Source: Streptomyces atratus (GTDB lineage: Bacteria; Actinomycetota; Actinomycetes; Streptomycetales; Streptomycetaceae). Taken from it: a stretch of 63,669 bases of DNA. Shown one piece after another: positions 39,016-49,194 of the stretch. Under the pieces are notes generated by a model, which ran no database searches, had not been told where the DNA came from, and worked only from the letters and a program-made list of their open reading frames with translations. The stretch lies in contig NZ_BMRN01000041.1 of NCBI RefSeq assembly GCF_014648655.1, positions 1 through 63,669 of the forward strand, written 5' to 3'. The stretch's first letter is position 1; each line of letters opens with the position of its first letter. The translations under genes were made by a program, and so were the position numbers.

Positions 39016-39390
39016 ATGAGTGAGCGAGCTCTCCGCGGCACGCGACTCGTGGTTACCAGCTACGAGACGGACCGCGGCATCGATCTGGCCCCGCGCCAGG
39101 CGGTGGAGTACGCATGCGAGAACGGACATCGATTTGAGATGCCGTTCTCGGTAGAGGCGGAAATTCCGCCGGAGTGGGAGTGCAAGGCGTGCGGCGCCAT
39201 GGCACTCCTGGTGGACGGGGATGGCCCCGAGGAGAAGAAGGGCAAGCCTGCGCGTACGCACTGGGACATGCTCATGGAGCGGCGCACACGCGAGGAGCTG
39301 GAGGAGGTGCTGGCCGAGAGGCTGGCGGTTCTGCGCTCCGGAGCCATGAACATCGCCGTGCATCCGCGGGACAGCAGGAAGTCTGCCTGA
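39016..39390 (+). CDS. rbpA: RNA polymerase-binding protein RbpA
   Basis: This is a 124-aa actinobacterial transcription factor that binds RNA polymerase and the principal sigma factor and stabilises the open complex. The order matches RbpA: the N-terminal tail SERALRGTRLVVTSYETDRG, then a zinc-binding core with CENGHRFEMPF and WECKACG, a basic linker (EEKKGKPARTHWDMLMERR) and the sigma-interacting helix REELEEVLAERLAVLR. Disulfide stress probably induces it through the upstream SigR-type promoter. It is monocistronic, followed by a long hairpin. Confidence 0.97.
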   Translation: MSERALRGTRLVVTSYETDRGIDLAPRQAVEYACENGHRFEMPFSVEAEIPPEWECKACGAMALLVDGDGPEEKKGKPARTHWDMLMERRTREELEEVLAERLAVLRSGAMNIAVHPRDSRKSA

Positions 39391-39408
39391 CCGCGTAACA
39401 CCGCAGTA

Positions 39409-39465
39409 CGACAGAGCCGCGGGCTGTGGCACACCTGGCGTGTGTCACAGCCCGCGGCTCTGTCG
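39409..39465. terminator. intrinsic terminator between rbpA and the FxsA-like gene
   Basis: Outer stem CGACAGAGCCGCGGGCTGTG pairs perfectly with its complement at 39446-39465; an inner CACAC/GTGTG extends it. It lies between convergent genes and should stop both. Confidence 0.83.
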
Positions 39466-39480
39466 CGTCACGGTCCGGTA

Positions 39481-40068
39481 TCAGGGAGTCAGCGGCGGCC
39501 GGGGGCCCTCGTCGGGGCTGGGGCCCGGCCGTGTGCCGTCCTGGCGGATGACCTCACCCGGCACGATCTTTCCGTCCGGCCGGTGAATACGGGCCTGCTG
39601 GAAGGCGTCGGAGAGGCTGCCGGGGCTCGCGGCTCGCATGCGGCGCTCCAGCGACCGTTCCGCGTACCGGCCCATCGTCGAACGGACCGGCGGCACGAGC
39701 AGCAGCAGCCCCGCCACGTCCGAGATGATCCCCGGGATCAACAGCAGCAGCCCGGCCAGCATCAGGAAGCCGTTGCCCTTGCTGCCCGAGGGTGCGGCCT
39801 GCGGAGCGGCGGCCCCGGGCTGCCCCGGCATCTGCTGGAGCGTCTCGGTGAGATTGCGGAAGGCCCGGCGGCCGGCCCGCTTCATCACCGCGGCCCCGAG
39901 CACGATCCCCGCCACCAGGAGCAGCAGCACGGTGAACCCGCCCGCCGTGTCGGCCACGACGGTGAGCAGCCAGATCTCCAGCACCGCCCAGGCGGCGATG
40001 GCGAGAGGGACGAAGGTACGGGCGCGTGAGCGCCTGGGGGCGGTCGGGGGCGGTGTGCCGGTCGTCAT
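39481..40068 (-). CDS. FxsA-family membrane protein
   Basis: This is a 195-aa membrane protein. Segments FVPLAIAAWAVLEIWLLTVV, GGFTVLLLLVAGIVLGAAVM and GFLMLAGLLLLIPGIISDVA include the FxsA hallmark (PGIISDVAGLLLLVPPVR). E. coli FxsA relieves phage T7 exclusion by the F plasmid; the cellular role is unknown. ATG 40068 is preferred over an open frame to 40203. It is the second gene on this strand after the mannose synthase, 88 bases apart. Confidence 0.85.
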   Translation of the reverse strand: MTTGTPPPTAPRRSRARTFVPLAIAAWAVLEIWLLTVVADTAGGFTVLLLLVAGIVLGAAVMKRAGRRAFRNLTETLQQMPGQPGAAAPQAAPSGSKGNGFLMLAGLLLLIPGIISDVAGLLLLVPPVRSTMGRYAERSLERRMRAASPGSLSDAFQQARIHRPDGKIVPGEVIRQDGTRPGPSPDEGPRPPLTP

Positions 40069-40156
40069 GGTCCCCAGTGTGCCCGTACGGGCGTCCGATC
40101 GGCGTATGGGGGGGGTGATCACGAGCGGCGGACCGGCGCCCGCCGCCTTCGGTGGC

Positions 40157-40924
40157 TCAGGTCGCCTTGCGGCCGAGGACCCGGTTCGTACGGGAGGTGA
40201 CACCCCAGGAGGTGACCCGCCAGAGCGCCTCGACCAGGATGTCGCGGCTCATCTTCGAGTCGCCGATCTCGCGGTCCACGAAGGTGATCGGGACCTCGAC
40301 GACGTGATACCCGGCGTCGATGGCGCGACGGGCCAGGTCGACCTGGAAGCAGTAGCCCTGCGAGGCGACCCGGTCGAGGCCGATGCCCTCCAGGGTCTCG
40401 GTGCGGAAGGCCCGGTAGCCGCCCGTGACGTCCCTGGTCCGCAACCCGAGGAGGAGACGGGAGTACGTACTGCCGCCGCGGGAGATCATTTCCCGGGACT
40501 TGGGCCAGTTGACCACCCGTCCGCCCGGCACCCAGCGGGAACCGAGCACCAGGTCGGCACCCTTGAGCGCAGTGAGCAGACGGGGCAGTTCCTCGGGCTG
40601 GTGGGAGCCGTCGGCATCCATCTCCACCAGCACGCCGTAACCGTTCTCGATGCCCCAGTGGAAGCCCGCGAGGTAGGCCGCGCCCAGCCCTTCCTTGCCC
40701 TTGCGGTGCAGCACCTGGACCTGGTCATCGCCCGCGGCGAGCTCGTCGGCGACCTTGCCGGTGCCGTCGGGGCTGTTGTCGTCGGCGACAAGGATGTCGG
40801 CTTCCGGTACAGCGGCGCGCACCCGGCTCACGATCGGCTTGATGTTCTCGGCCTCGTTGTAGGTCGGAATGATCACCAAGGTTCTGCCGAGCGGGCCGTA
40901 TCGCCTCTGACCGCCGTCGTTCAC
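40157..40924 (-). CDS. ppm1: polyprenol-phosphate mannose synthase (GT2)
   Basis: This 255-aa GT2 enzyme moves mannose from GDP-mannose to polyprenyl phosphate, the donor for O-mannosylation of exported proteins and for other mannoconjugates. IIPTYNEAENI is the nucleotide site. ADILVADDNSPDGTG and LVEMDADGSHQPEELPRLL carry the acidic metal residues, and DVTGGYRAFR the acceptor loop. It is membrane-associated, without the C-terminal TM domain or the acyltransferase domain of mycobacterial Ppm1. GTG start after AAGGGGCAG. S. coelicolor Ppm1 is needed for phage phiC31 infection. Confidence 0.92.
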   Translation of the reverse strand: MNDGGQRRYGPLGRTLVIIPTYNEAENIKPIVSRVRAAVPEADILVADDNSPDGTGKVADELAAGDDQVQVLHRKGKEGLGAAYLAGFHWGIENGYGVLVEMDADGSHQPEELPRLLTALKGADLVLGSRWVPGGRVVNWPKSREMISRGGSTYSRLLLGLRTRDVTGGYRAFRTETLEGIGLDRVASQGYCFQVDLARRAIDAGYHVVEVPITFVDREIGDSKMSRDILVEALWRVTSWGVTSRTNRVLGRKAT

Positions 40925-41474
40925 TTACTGCCCCTTAAGTCCGTACGCAGGTGCACACCATATCCAGCGGGCGGGGGCCCGATACCGACGCGGTCGGGCG
41001 GGAGCGGACACCGCCACGGACAGAAGGAGGGAAGTACGGACAGACCCCCTGACGGGAACCCACGGGAACTACGGATGGGGGCCCAGCGCCCTTCGGGCCG
41101 ACCTGGGACCCGCCGGCTGCGGGTCGACCTAGAGCCGTTGTCTACTGAACGTCCGGGCCCCACCCGGGTCGCACCTACCGTCCGGCTGAAACCTTCCCTC
41201 GCCCCCGAGGCGCGGGCGCTGAACCTGGCTGTCAGTGGTGGTGCGCCGGTGCGGCACACCACCCCATGACCCAGCGGCGTTCGACGACTGCGTGGAGGTT
41301 TAACCGGTCGGACGTCCTGTGGTGGACTCGGCCGAACCTACCGGCCGGTGGGCACTTTCTGTCAATAGCCGCCTGACCTGCAATGTTTACGGAACTTGCC
41401 TGGTCAGTAGCGAAGATCCGCAGGTCGCGGCGGAGCGGGGACGTCTTCGATCGGCGGTACGAAATGTCCGGACG
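40925..41474. other. intergenic region upstream of ppm1
   Basis: 550 bases without a convincing gene. Open frames here are GC artefacts without RBS or domain. The part near 41330-41470 is noticeably more AT-rich, with several short inverted repeats. A weak hairpin (AAATGTC...GACATTT, 41462-41502, with inner CGTTCGGCCGAACG) covers the 3' end of the downstream amidohydrolase gene and may end its transcript. Confidence 0.5.
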
Positions 41475-43121
41475 TCACTCGTTCGGCCGAACGTAGACAT
41501 TTTGTCCGAAGACTGCGGTGCTCAGGCAGACCGGGAGCTCGGCGCCCGGGGTGAGGTCCGGCAGGCCGGGCGTTCCCGACCTCGGGTCGGTGGACCAGCG
41601 GGCGACCCGGTCGTCCGGGGCCTGGACCACCAGGTCAGCGGTACGCCAGATCGCATAGTCGGCCGGTGCGCCGGGCACCAGGATCCCCGCGTCGTCGCGG
41701 CCGACGGCCCGCCAGCCGCCCCTGGTGTGGGCGGTGAAGCCGGCCCGCACGGAGATCCGGTGCTCGGGCGTGCGATGGAATGCGGCGGCCCGTACGGTCC
41801 CCCACGGGTCCAGCGGGGTCACGGGGCTGTCCGAGCCGAAGGCCAGGGGCACACCGGCCCGCAGGAGCGCCGCGTACGGATTGAGGGTCCTGGCCCGCTC
41901 GGCGCCGAGCCGCTGCGCGTACATGCCCTCCTCGCCACCCCAGGCCGCGTCGAAGGCAGGCTGCACGGAAGCGGTCAGACCCAGCTCCGCGAAGGCGGCG
42001 ACGGTCTCGGGGGTGAGCATCTCGGCATGCTCGATGCGGTGCCGGGCGGCCCGGATCCGGGCCAGGCCGAGCGTCTCGGAGGCGGCCCGGACGCCCTCCA
42101 CCACGGCGGAGACCGCCGCGTCGCCGATGGCGTGGAAGCCGGCCTGCAGCCCGGCCTCGGTGCAGGCGGTGACATGGGCGGCGATCCGCGCCGGGTCCAG
42201 GTGGGCGGTGCCCGTCTGTCCGGCCGGACCGTCGGCGTACGGCTCGTGCAGGCAGGCGGTGTGCGAGCCGAGCGAGCCGTCGACGAAGAGGTCCCCGGCG
42301 GCGCCGATCGCACCGAGTTCCCGGATGCGGCGGGCGTCCTTCTCGTCGCCGACCTGCTGGGCCCAGTAGCCGAAGACCCGTGGTCCGCTCTCCTGCGCGG
42401 CAAGTTCGAGCAGCGCTACGAAGTCCTCCTCGTCGGAGATGTCCGGGCCGCCGCACTCGTGGACGGTGCCGATGCCGAGCGACGCGGCGTGGCGCAGAGC
42501 GGCGCGCTGGGCGTCGGCGCGCTGCTGCGGCGAGACGGCGCCGTGGGCCGCGGAGCGCACCGCGTGGTGGGCGGCGCCGGTCAGCGGGGCGTCGGGGTGG
42601 TACCCGGCCAGCTGGGTGACGCCCGGGACCAGGTCCAGCAGGGCCGTGGTGACGACCGCGGAGTGCACATCGATACGGGGCAGGTACACGGGCCGTCCAC
42701 CGGCGGCCGCGTCGAGCTCGCCGCGCGACGGCGGGCGTTGCTCCGGCCAGCGTGTGGCGTCCCAGCCGTGGCCGAGGACGACCCGGTCCGCGGGGTGCGC
42801 CGCCACGTACGTGCGCAGGAGACCGAGCGCCTCGTCCAGGGTCCGGGCACCGGAGAGGTCGAGGCCGGTGAGGGCCAGGCCGGTCGATGTGGTGTGGACG
42901 TGGGCATCGGTGAACGCGGGGGTGACCAGCGCACCTTCGAGGTCGATCACTTCGTCGACGCCGCCGGCGAAGGCGTCGGCGGCCCCTTCCGAGCCCACCC
43001 AGGCGACATGGCCGCGTTCGACCACCATGGCGGTGGCGAAGGGGTCGGCGGGGCTGTGGACGTCTCCACCGCGCAGCAGCACGGTGCGGTGTTCGCTCTG
43101 GGGGGCGGTGCTCTCGGTCAT
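41475..43121 (-). CDS. amidohydrolase family 3 (YtcJ-like) protein
   Basis: This 548-aa metal-dependent hydrolase has TPAFTDAHVHTTSTG near residue 72, the first His-X-His metal pair. Further ligands are in GFHAIGDAAVSAVVEG, RHRIEHAEML and LAFGSDSPVTPLDPWG. This is the pattern of the YtcJ/NfdA-type amidohydrolases that act on N-substituted formamides, amides or related bonds. No signal peptide. A nearby Lrp regulator lies upstream on the same strand (46 bases), so joint transcription is possible. Substrate unknown. Confidence 0.87.
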   Translation of the reverse strand: MTESTAPQSEHRTVLLRGGDVHSPADPFATAMVVERGHVAWVGSEGAADAFAGGVDEVIDLEGALVTPAFTDAHVHTTSTGLALTGLDLSGARTLDEALGLLRTYVAAHPADRVVLGHGWDATRWPEQRPPSRGELDAAAGGRPVYLPRIDVHSAVVTTALLDLVPGVTQLAGYHPDAPLTGAAHHAVRSAAHGAVSPQQRADAQRAALRHAASLGIGTVHECGGPDISDEEDFVALLELAAQESGPRVFGYWAQQVGDEKDARRIRELGAIGAAGDLFVDGSLGSHTACLHEPYADGPAGQTGTAHLDPARIAAHVTACTEAGLQAGFHAIGDAAVSAVVEGVRAASETLGLARIRAARHRIEHAEMLTPETVAAFAELGLTASVQPAFDAAWGGEEGMYAQRLGAERARTLNPYAALLRAGVPLAFGSDSPVTPLDPWGTVRAAAFHRTPEHRISVRAGFTAHTRGGWRAVGRDDAGILVPGAPADYAIWRTADLVVQAPDDRVARWSTDPRSGTPGLPDLTPGAELPVCLSTAVFGQNVYVRPNE

Positions 43122-43167
43122 GGGACCAGTCTCGCGCCTGCCCGGACCCGCGCGTGCCGCGACCCCC

Positions 43168-43608
43168 TCAGATCTGCGGGGGCCGGGCCTCGTACGGCGT
43201 GGAGAGTACGACGGTGGTCCGGGTGGAGACACCGGCCAGCGAGCGGATCCGGGTGAGCAGGTGTTCCAGCTCCAGCGGGGTCGCGACACGCACCTTGAGG
43301 ATGTAGTTCTCGTCACCCGCGACGCTGTGACACGCCTCCAGCTCCGGGACGCCCGCGAGCCGCTCCGCGATGTCGTCCGGCGCGCTCGGGTCGAAGGGTT
43401 TCACCGAGATGAACGCGGTGAGCGGCAGGCCGACGGCCTCGGGGTCGACGACCGCGGCATAGCCCCGGATCACCCCGCGCTGCTCCAGCCTGCGGACACG
43501 CTGATGAACCGCCGAGGTGGACAGGCCCGTGGCCTTGCCCAGGTCGGTGTAGCTCATCCGCCCGTCCTTGACGAGCAACTCCACGATCTGTCGGTCCAGC
43601 TCCTCCAT
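43168..43608 (-). CDS. Lrp/AsnC-family transcriptional regulator
   Basis: This is a 146-aa regulator. The helix-turn-helix is in DGRMSYTDLGKATGLSTSAV near residue 20. The RAM/AsnC ligand-binding domain follows (VPELEACHSVAGDENYILKV). Such proteins sense amino acids and often act on adjacent genes; the downstream amidohydrolase is a candidate. The ATG at 43608 gives MEELDRQIVELL, the standard N-terminus. Confidence 0.92.
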   Translation of the reverse strand: MEELDRQIVELLVKDGRMSYTDLGKATGLSTSAVHQRVRRLEQRGVIRGYAAVVDPEAVGLPLTAFISVKPFDPSAPDDIAERLAGVPELEACHSVAGDENYILKVRVATPLELEHLLTRIRSLAGVSTRTTVVLSTPYEARPPQI

Positions 43609-43811
43609 ACGGATCAACCTATTGCCCCAGGTCCCTCCAGGCACAGCGGTGAGGGCTCCGGAAGGGCACCTGCGGCGGGCATGTGACGAATGCCACAGGT
43701 TTACGGGTGGGTAGTCGACCCCTTCGCGGTTACGGCCGATGCTCGACGGGAAGTGCTTGCTGTGGTCGAGGCCGTGGCGCCTTGTCGGCCCACCCGAGGG
43801 GGGAATTTCCC

Positions 43812-44210
43812 ATGCAGAGCCTGAAGCTCACCGTACGTACCGAACCGGAGCCCATTGATCCGGTAGAGGACACCGCTGGCGACGCGTACGACATGTTCGA
43901 GATGTACCGGGTGATCTGCCCGGACTGCGTGCAGCCGATCGCGCTGCTGGCGGACGAGGACGTACTGCCGGAGCACGCGCTGTGCCCGACTCCGTGGAAT
44001 CCGTTCGTTCTGACGGTCTGTGCCGGTACCGGCCGCGCGGCGTCCCAGGCACGGCCCGCCGACGAGTCGCTCGACCTCCAGGAGCAGGAGACGGCCCTGC
44101 TGTTGACGCTCCCTCAGGGACTTGACTGGCGAATGCAGCCGTTCTCCCATGCCGGCGGCCCCGGCTCGCGCCCGCTGCGAGTGCCGCAGATGCGGCGCGA
44201 CGCCGCCTGA
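43812..44210 (+). CDS. conserved hypothetical protein with Cys pair
   Basis: This is a 132-aa soluble protein of unknown function. MYRVICPDCVQPIALLADED contains a CPDC pair, with another Cys (HALCPTPWNPF) about 20 residues on, so a small metal-binding site is possible. The C-terminal 20 residues are basic and disordered. A purine-rich GAGGGGGGAA eight bases before the ATG strongly supports this start; the frame is open back to 43683. Confidence 0.72.
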   Translation: MQSLKLTVRTEPEPIDPVEDTAGDAYDMFEMYRVICPDCVQPIALLADEDVLPEHALCPTPWNPFVLTVCAGTGRAASQARPADESLDLQEQETALLLTLPQGLDWRMQPFSHAGGPGSRPLRVPQMRRDAA

Positions 44211-44401
44211 GGGCCCTTCCCGCACCTGCGCGGGACCGCCCGGTCACATCCGGGCCCATCCGGCACACTTGCGCTGCACCACGACGGCTCGGCCGACGTG
44301 GTGCCCGCTGTCGATGAAACTCCGCCGCCCGGGGACCCGGCGAACGGGCTCTCGAATCGGCCGGGCAGTGACCCGGGCCCGCCCCGCACCGTTGGCCAGG
44401 C

Positions 44402-44713
44402 ATGACCCTGCTGCACTCAACGGCCGGTCCCGGTCGCCGACGTCTCGCCGCTCCGACTGCCGAAGAATCGGTTCCGCAGCCCGGTTCACAGCCGGTGCCG
44501 CAGCCCGTGTCCCCCCGGTCCACGCCGCGACCGGCGCCGCACTCCACCGATCCGCCCATCTACCGGTCCCTGCTGCGTCATTGGGAGGGCACGGGACGGA
44601 CCCTGCCGGGCCGCCATGACCAGGAGTGGAACCGGATCATGACGACACCCGTATGGTCGAAGCGACCGCTGCGGGTCAGCGCGTCTCAGGACCCGCGAGG
44701 TGGCGCGCGATGA
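44402..44713 (+). CDS. small hypothetical protein
   Basis: This 103-aa ORF is rich in Pro/Arg/Ser, with a more protein-like part near DPPIYRSLLRHWEGTGRTLP and RHDQEWNRIM. I recall similar short proteins in other Streptomyces but cannot name a family. It overlaps the convergent acyl-CoA dehydrogenase by 38 bases at the 3' end, and no clear RBS precedes the ATG, so it is tentative. Confidence 0.45.
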   Translation: MTLLHSTAGPGRRRLAAPTAEESVPQPGSQPVPQPVSPRSTPRPAPHSTDPPIYRSLLRHWEGTGRTLPGRHDQEWNRIMTTPVWSKRPLRVSASQDPRGGAR

Positions 44714-45848
44714 CCATCCGCTGGATCTGATTGGTGCCCTCGACGATCTGCAGCACCTTGGCCTCGCGCATCAGCCGCTCGACGGGGAAGTCGAGGGTGT
44801 AGCCGTATCCGCCGAGCACCTGGACCGCGTCGATGGTCACCCGCATGGCCGCGTCCGTGCAGAACAGCTTGGCCATGGCCGCCTGGCGCGAGAAGGGCCT
44901 GCCCTCGTCGCGCAGCCGGGCCGCCTCCAGGTAGAGCGCCCGGCCGGCTTCGATCTGGGTGGCCATGTCGGCGAGCATGAAGCGCAGGCCCTGGAAGTCC
45001 GCGATGGGCCGGCCGAACTGCTGCCGCCCGGTGGCGTAGGCGATGGCCTCGCTCAGGGCGGCCTGGGCGACGCCGATCGCACAGGCGGCGATACCCAGGC
45101 GTCCGGAGTCGAGTGCGGACAGGGCGATCGCGAAACCCTGCCCCTCCTCGCCGATCCGGCGGGCGTCGGCGACCCGTACGCCGTCGAAGTTCAGCTGGGC
45201 GGTGGGCGAGCCCTTCATGCCCATCTTCTTCTCGGGGGCGGCCGCGTTCAGCCCCTCGGCGTCACCGGGGACCAGGAAGGCCGTGATGCCGCGTGCACCC
45301 TCGGCTCCGGTGCGGGCCAGGACCGTGTAGAAGTCGGCGATGCCGCCGTGGGTGATCCATGCCTTGGTGCCGGTGATGACCCAGTCGTCGCCGTCCCGTA
45401 CGGCCTTCGTACGGAGCGAGGCGGCATCGGAGCCCGAGGCGGGCTCGGAGAGGCAGTAGGCGCCCAGCAGGCCACCTCCCAGCATCGCCGGGAGGTGTTC
45501 GGCCTGCTGCTCCTTGGTGCCGTATCCGGCGAGCGCATGGCAGGCGAGGGAGTGGACGCTGACACCGAGACCGACGGTGAGCCGGGCGGCCGCGAGCTCT
45601 TCGAGGACCTGGAGGTAGACCTCGTACGGCTGGTCACCACCGCCGACGGCGGAGTCGTAGGGCAGTCCGAGCAGTCCGGACTCGGAGAGCAGAGTGAAGA
45701 CTTCGCGCGGGAACCGGCCGGCGTCCTCCTCCTCGGCCGCCCGCGGCGCGATCTCTCGCTGGGCGATGTCGCGGACGAGCGCGACTAGCTGCCTGGACTC
45801 CTCGGTGGGCAGACGGCGTTCCACCAATTGCGGGGCACGGTCGGTCAT
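44676..45848 (-). CDS. acyl-CoA dehydrogenase
   Basis: This 390-aa flavoprotein oxidises an acyl-CoA to the 2-enoyl-CoA. GAYCLSEPASGSDAASL is the first signature, and QQFGRPIADFQGLRFMLADM the second. VLGGYGYTLDFPVERLMRE and the catalytic Glu in IVEGTNQIQRMVIARHL complete the active site in the short-chain position. GGAGGAG precedes the ATG at 45848. It is divergent from the chitinase gene, with a 373-base intergenic region that holds the DasR-type sites. Confidence 0.93.
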   Translation of the reverse strand: MTDRAPQLVERRLPTEESRQLVALVRDIAQREIAPRAAEEEDAGRFPREVFTLLSESGLLGLPYDSAVGGGDQPYEVYLQVLEELAAARLTVGLGVSVHSLACHALAGYGTKEQQAEHLPAMLGGGLLGAYCLSEPASGSDAASLRTKAVRDGDDWVITGTKAWITHGGIADFYTVLARTGAEGARGITAFLVPGDAEGLNAAAPEKKMGMKGSPTAQLNFDGVRVADARRIGEEGQGFAIALSALDSGRLGIAACAIGVAQAALSEAIAYATGRQQFGRPIADFQGLRFMLADMATQIEAGRALYLEAARLRDEGRPFSRQAAMAKLFCTDAAMRVTIDAVQVLGGYGYTLDFPVERLMREAKVLQIVEGTNQIQRMVIARHLAGPETR

Positions 45849-46084
45849 GACGGCGCTCTCCTCCCTGTCGGGCGTTGCGACGGTCGCGCGCGCGGGGTGT
45901 GGGCGGCGCCGCCGGGGGGCTTCCGGGCACGGCCCGGAGAAGCACTGCAGCCCAACCGATGCCGGCCTCCCGGATTTCGAGAGTCGCTGGCCAGCGGCTG
46001 TGGCGGCTTGAGTATGCCCGATCGGACGATATCCGTCACGGGGTGACCGAGCGACTCGGCGACGAGCGGGGCGGCCACCGGAAT

Positions 46085-46118
46085 TGGTCCGAACCATTGA
46101 CCCAACTGGTCTAGTCCA
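46085..46118 (+). promoter_or_regulatory. two DasR-type operators (dre) in the chitinase promoter
   Basis: TGGTCCGAACCA (46085-46096) and TGGTCTAGTCCA (46107-46118) are near-palindromes spaced 22 bases start to start, two helical turns. The second, with its flanks ACTGGTCTAGTCCAT, is very close to the DasR consensus. A TTGACC box lies between them at 46097-46102, so the sites overlap the probable -35 region. Chitinase promoters in Streptomyces are known to carry paired 12-bp repeats of this kind. Confidence 0.8.
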
Positions 46119-46221
46119 TCTACGGTTCCACCGAACCGGATTTTCCGCGTTCATGCCAAGTCCGCGGAGGGCCGAAAACTCGCCCCCCACTACCGAGTTC
46201 CCTCCCCCACGAGGAGACAAG

Positions 46222-47496
<1,275 letters not shown>

Positions 47497-47975
47497 TCAC
47501 TGTGCAAGGTCCTGCCAGGCGTCGAGCGCAGTTCGGCGACAGGACCCGGGAGCGGGGAGCGGGGCGGCGGGCCGATCGGCCTTCCGCCCCGTTTCATCCG
47601 TGATGGCCTGACCCTTCAGGGGTCCAACAGGCCGTGGTTCACGCGGCGTTCCCGCTGCGGCCGAAGCTTGCGTGACTCACTCCGGCATGATGGTGCCGCA
47701 CCCGCCCCACCATCACCGACCCTCGTCTCCCCGACGTCGCCCTGCCCACACCGGTCATTCGCCGCGGGGGTGGCGAATGAGTGTGCCGGCGAGGTAGTGG
47801 TCGGGGTGTTCGTCGCAGCAAGAGCTGTGCCGCGCCATTGCTTGACCCGATGCGGGCATCGTGCGACAACGTTGCCGCGCCGGTAGGCGGCTTCGCGGAA
47901 GCCGCAGTGGCGTTCACGGCACCTGGCCCGGCGTACGAGCCGCGATGCGCAGCCGGACCCCTGTCCACAGCACTG
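47497..47975. other. intergenic region at the core/accessory boundary
   Basis: 479 bases with no supported gene. A likely chitinase terminator is at 47561-47590. An 8-bp inverted repeat CATTCGCC...GGCGAATG lies near 47757-47779. After this point the genes no longer resemble the conserved neighbourhood. Small open frames here have no domain or RBS. Confidence 0.45.
47561..47590 (+). terminator. probable terminator after the chitinase gene
   Basis: The outer stem GGGGCGG/CCGCCCC encloses a GGCCGATCGGCC palindrome, 65 bases past the stop codon. Confidence 0.5.
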
Positions 47976-49181
47976 CTAGCTCTGCTCGATGTGCAGATGA
48001 ATCGGACCCCGCAGGACCGGGCTGGGCCGGTACGGCGGCGGGTCGGTCACCAGCCTGGGCCGGTCGAGTCGGCGCACCAGTTCGCTGAGTGCGATCTGGG
48101 TTTCCAGCCGGGCCAGCGGGCCGCCGAAGCACAGGTGGATGCCGCTGCCGAACCCGAGGTGCTGGTTGTCCTGTCGATCGGGGTCGAAGCGGTCGGGATC
48201 GTCGAAGCGGTCCGGATCGCGACTGCCGGAGGCGAGCATGAGCATGATCTGGGAGCCCTTGGGGATGACGGTGTCAGCGATGGTGATGTCGCTGTACGCC
48301 GCCCGCCAGGGGACGATGTGGACGGGGGGCTCGTAGCGCAGCAGCTCCTCGACCAGTCGCACGATCAAGTCCGGTTCGTCGCGGAGCCGTTGGAGTACGT
48401 GCGGGTGGCGCAGAAGCGTCAGCATGCCGTTGGTGATGAGGTTGACGGTGGTCTCATGGCCGGCGATGAGCAGCAGGTTGGCGGTGCTGATGATTTCCTC
48501 GTCGGTCATCCGCCCGTCGGGCCCGTCGTCGTTGGCCAGCCGTGACAGCAGGTCGTCGCCGGGCCGGTCGTGGCGTGGCTCCAGCAGCCCACCGAGATAC
48601 TGGTGCAAGTCGTCGGTGGCCTGCGCGCCAAGGTTCAGTTTCTCCGGCGGGTCGGTCTTCGGGTCGTAGTCGAGCGAGTCGATGATGGCGTTGACCCACT
48701 GATGGAACCGTGGTTCGTCGTCGCGTGGCACGCCGAGCAGGTGGCAGATCACGGTGACGGGGAACGGGTAGGCGAAGTCGTCGACGATGTCGACCAGCTG
48801 CGTGTTCGCGAAATCGTCGATCAGGCTGCTGACGATCTCGGTCAGCTGGGGTTGCATGCCGGTCACCAGCCCCGGGGTGCACGGGGGGCCGAAGTGGCGC
48901 ATCGCCAGGCGCCGCAGGCGGTCGTGCTCGGGCGGGTCGATGTTGATGAACGAAGGCGTGTCGCGCCTTTCGGCTGCCGGCGTCGGCCGCGACAGGTTGC
49001 GGACGTCTGAGCTCAGGTGCGGGTTGTGCAGTATGTCGGTGATCTCGCGGTAGGTGCTGATGACGTAGCTGCCGTCCTCCTGCAGGGCCACCGGGGTCTT
49101 GCGCAGCTCGGCGTACAGCGGGTACGGGTCGGCACGGGCGGAGTAGTCGAGGATTCGGTGCAGGGTGCTGGTCTCGGACAT
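47976..49181 (-). CDS. cytochrome P450
   Basis: This is a 401-aa soluble bacterial P450. The I-helix oxygen-binding motif is LLIAGHETTVN. The ExxR motif is in VEELLRYEPP and the heme Cys in FGSGIHLCFGGPLARLE. Early FINIDPPEHDRLRRLAMRHF is the typical C-helix region. It lies last in an operon with a ferredoxin and its reductase (13-base gap to the reductase), so its electron chain is encoded locally. Substrate cannot be predicted. No terpene cyclase, PKS or NRPS gene is adjacent. Confidence 0.93.
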   Translation of the reverse strand: MSETSTLHRILDYSARADPYPLYAELRKTPVALQEDGSYVISTYREITDILHNPHLSSDVRNLSRPTPAAERRDTPSFINIDPPEHDRLRRLAMRHFGPPCTPGLVTGMQPQLTEIVSSLIDDFANTQLVDIVDDFAYPFPVTVICHLLGVPRDDEPRFHQWVNAIIDSLDYDPKTDPPEKLNLGAQATDDLHQYLGGLLEPRHDRPGDDLLSRLANDDGPDGRMTDEEIISTANLLLIAGHETTVNLITNGMLTLLRHPHVLQRLRDEPDLIVRLVEELLRYEPPVHIVPWRAAYSDITIADTVIPKGSQIMLMLASGSRDPDRFDDPDRFDPDRQDNQHLGFGSGIHLCFGGPLARLETQIALSELVRRLDRPRLVTDPPPYRPSPVLRGPIHLHIEQS

Positions 49182-49194
49182 GTCGCCTTCCCTC

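Noticed and set aside
40921..41262. 113-codon minus-strand frame upstream of ppm1
   Set aside because: Arg/Pro/Ser-rich without domain or RBS; likely a GC artefact.
47639..47968. 109-codon minus-strand frame after the chitinase gene
   Set aside because: Low-complexity His/Arg/Ala content with no family resemblance.
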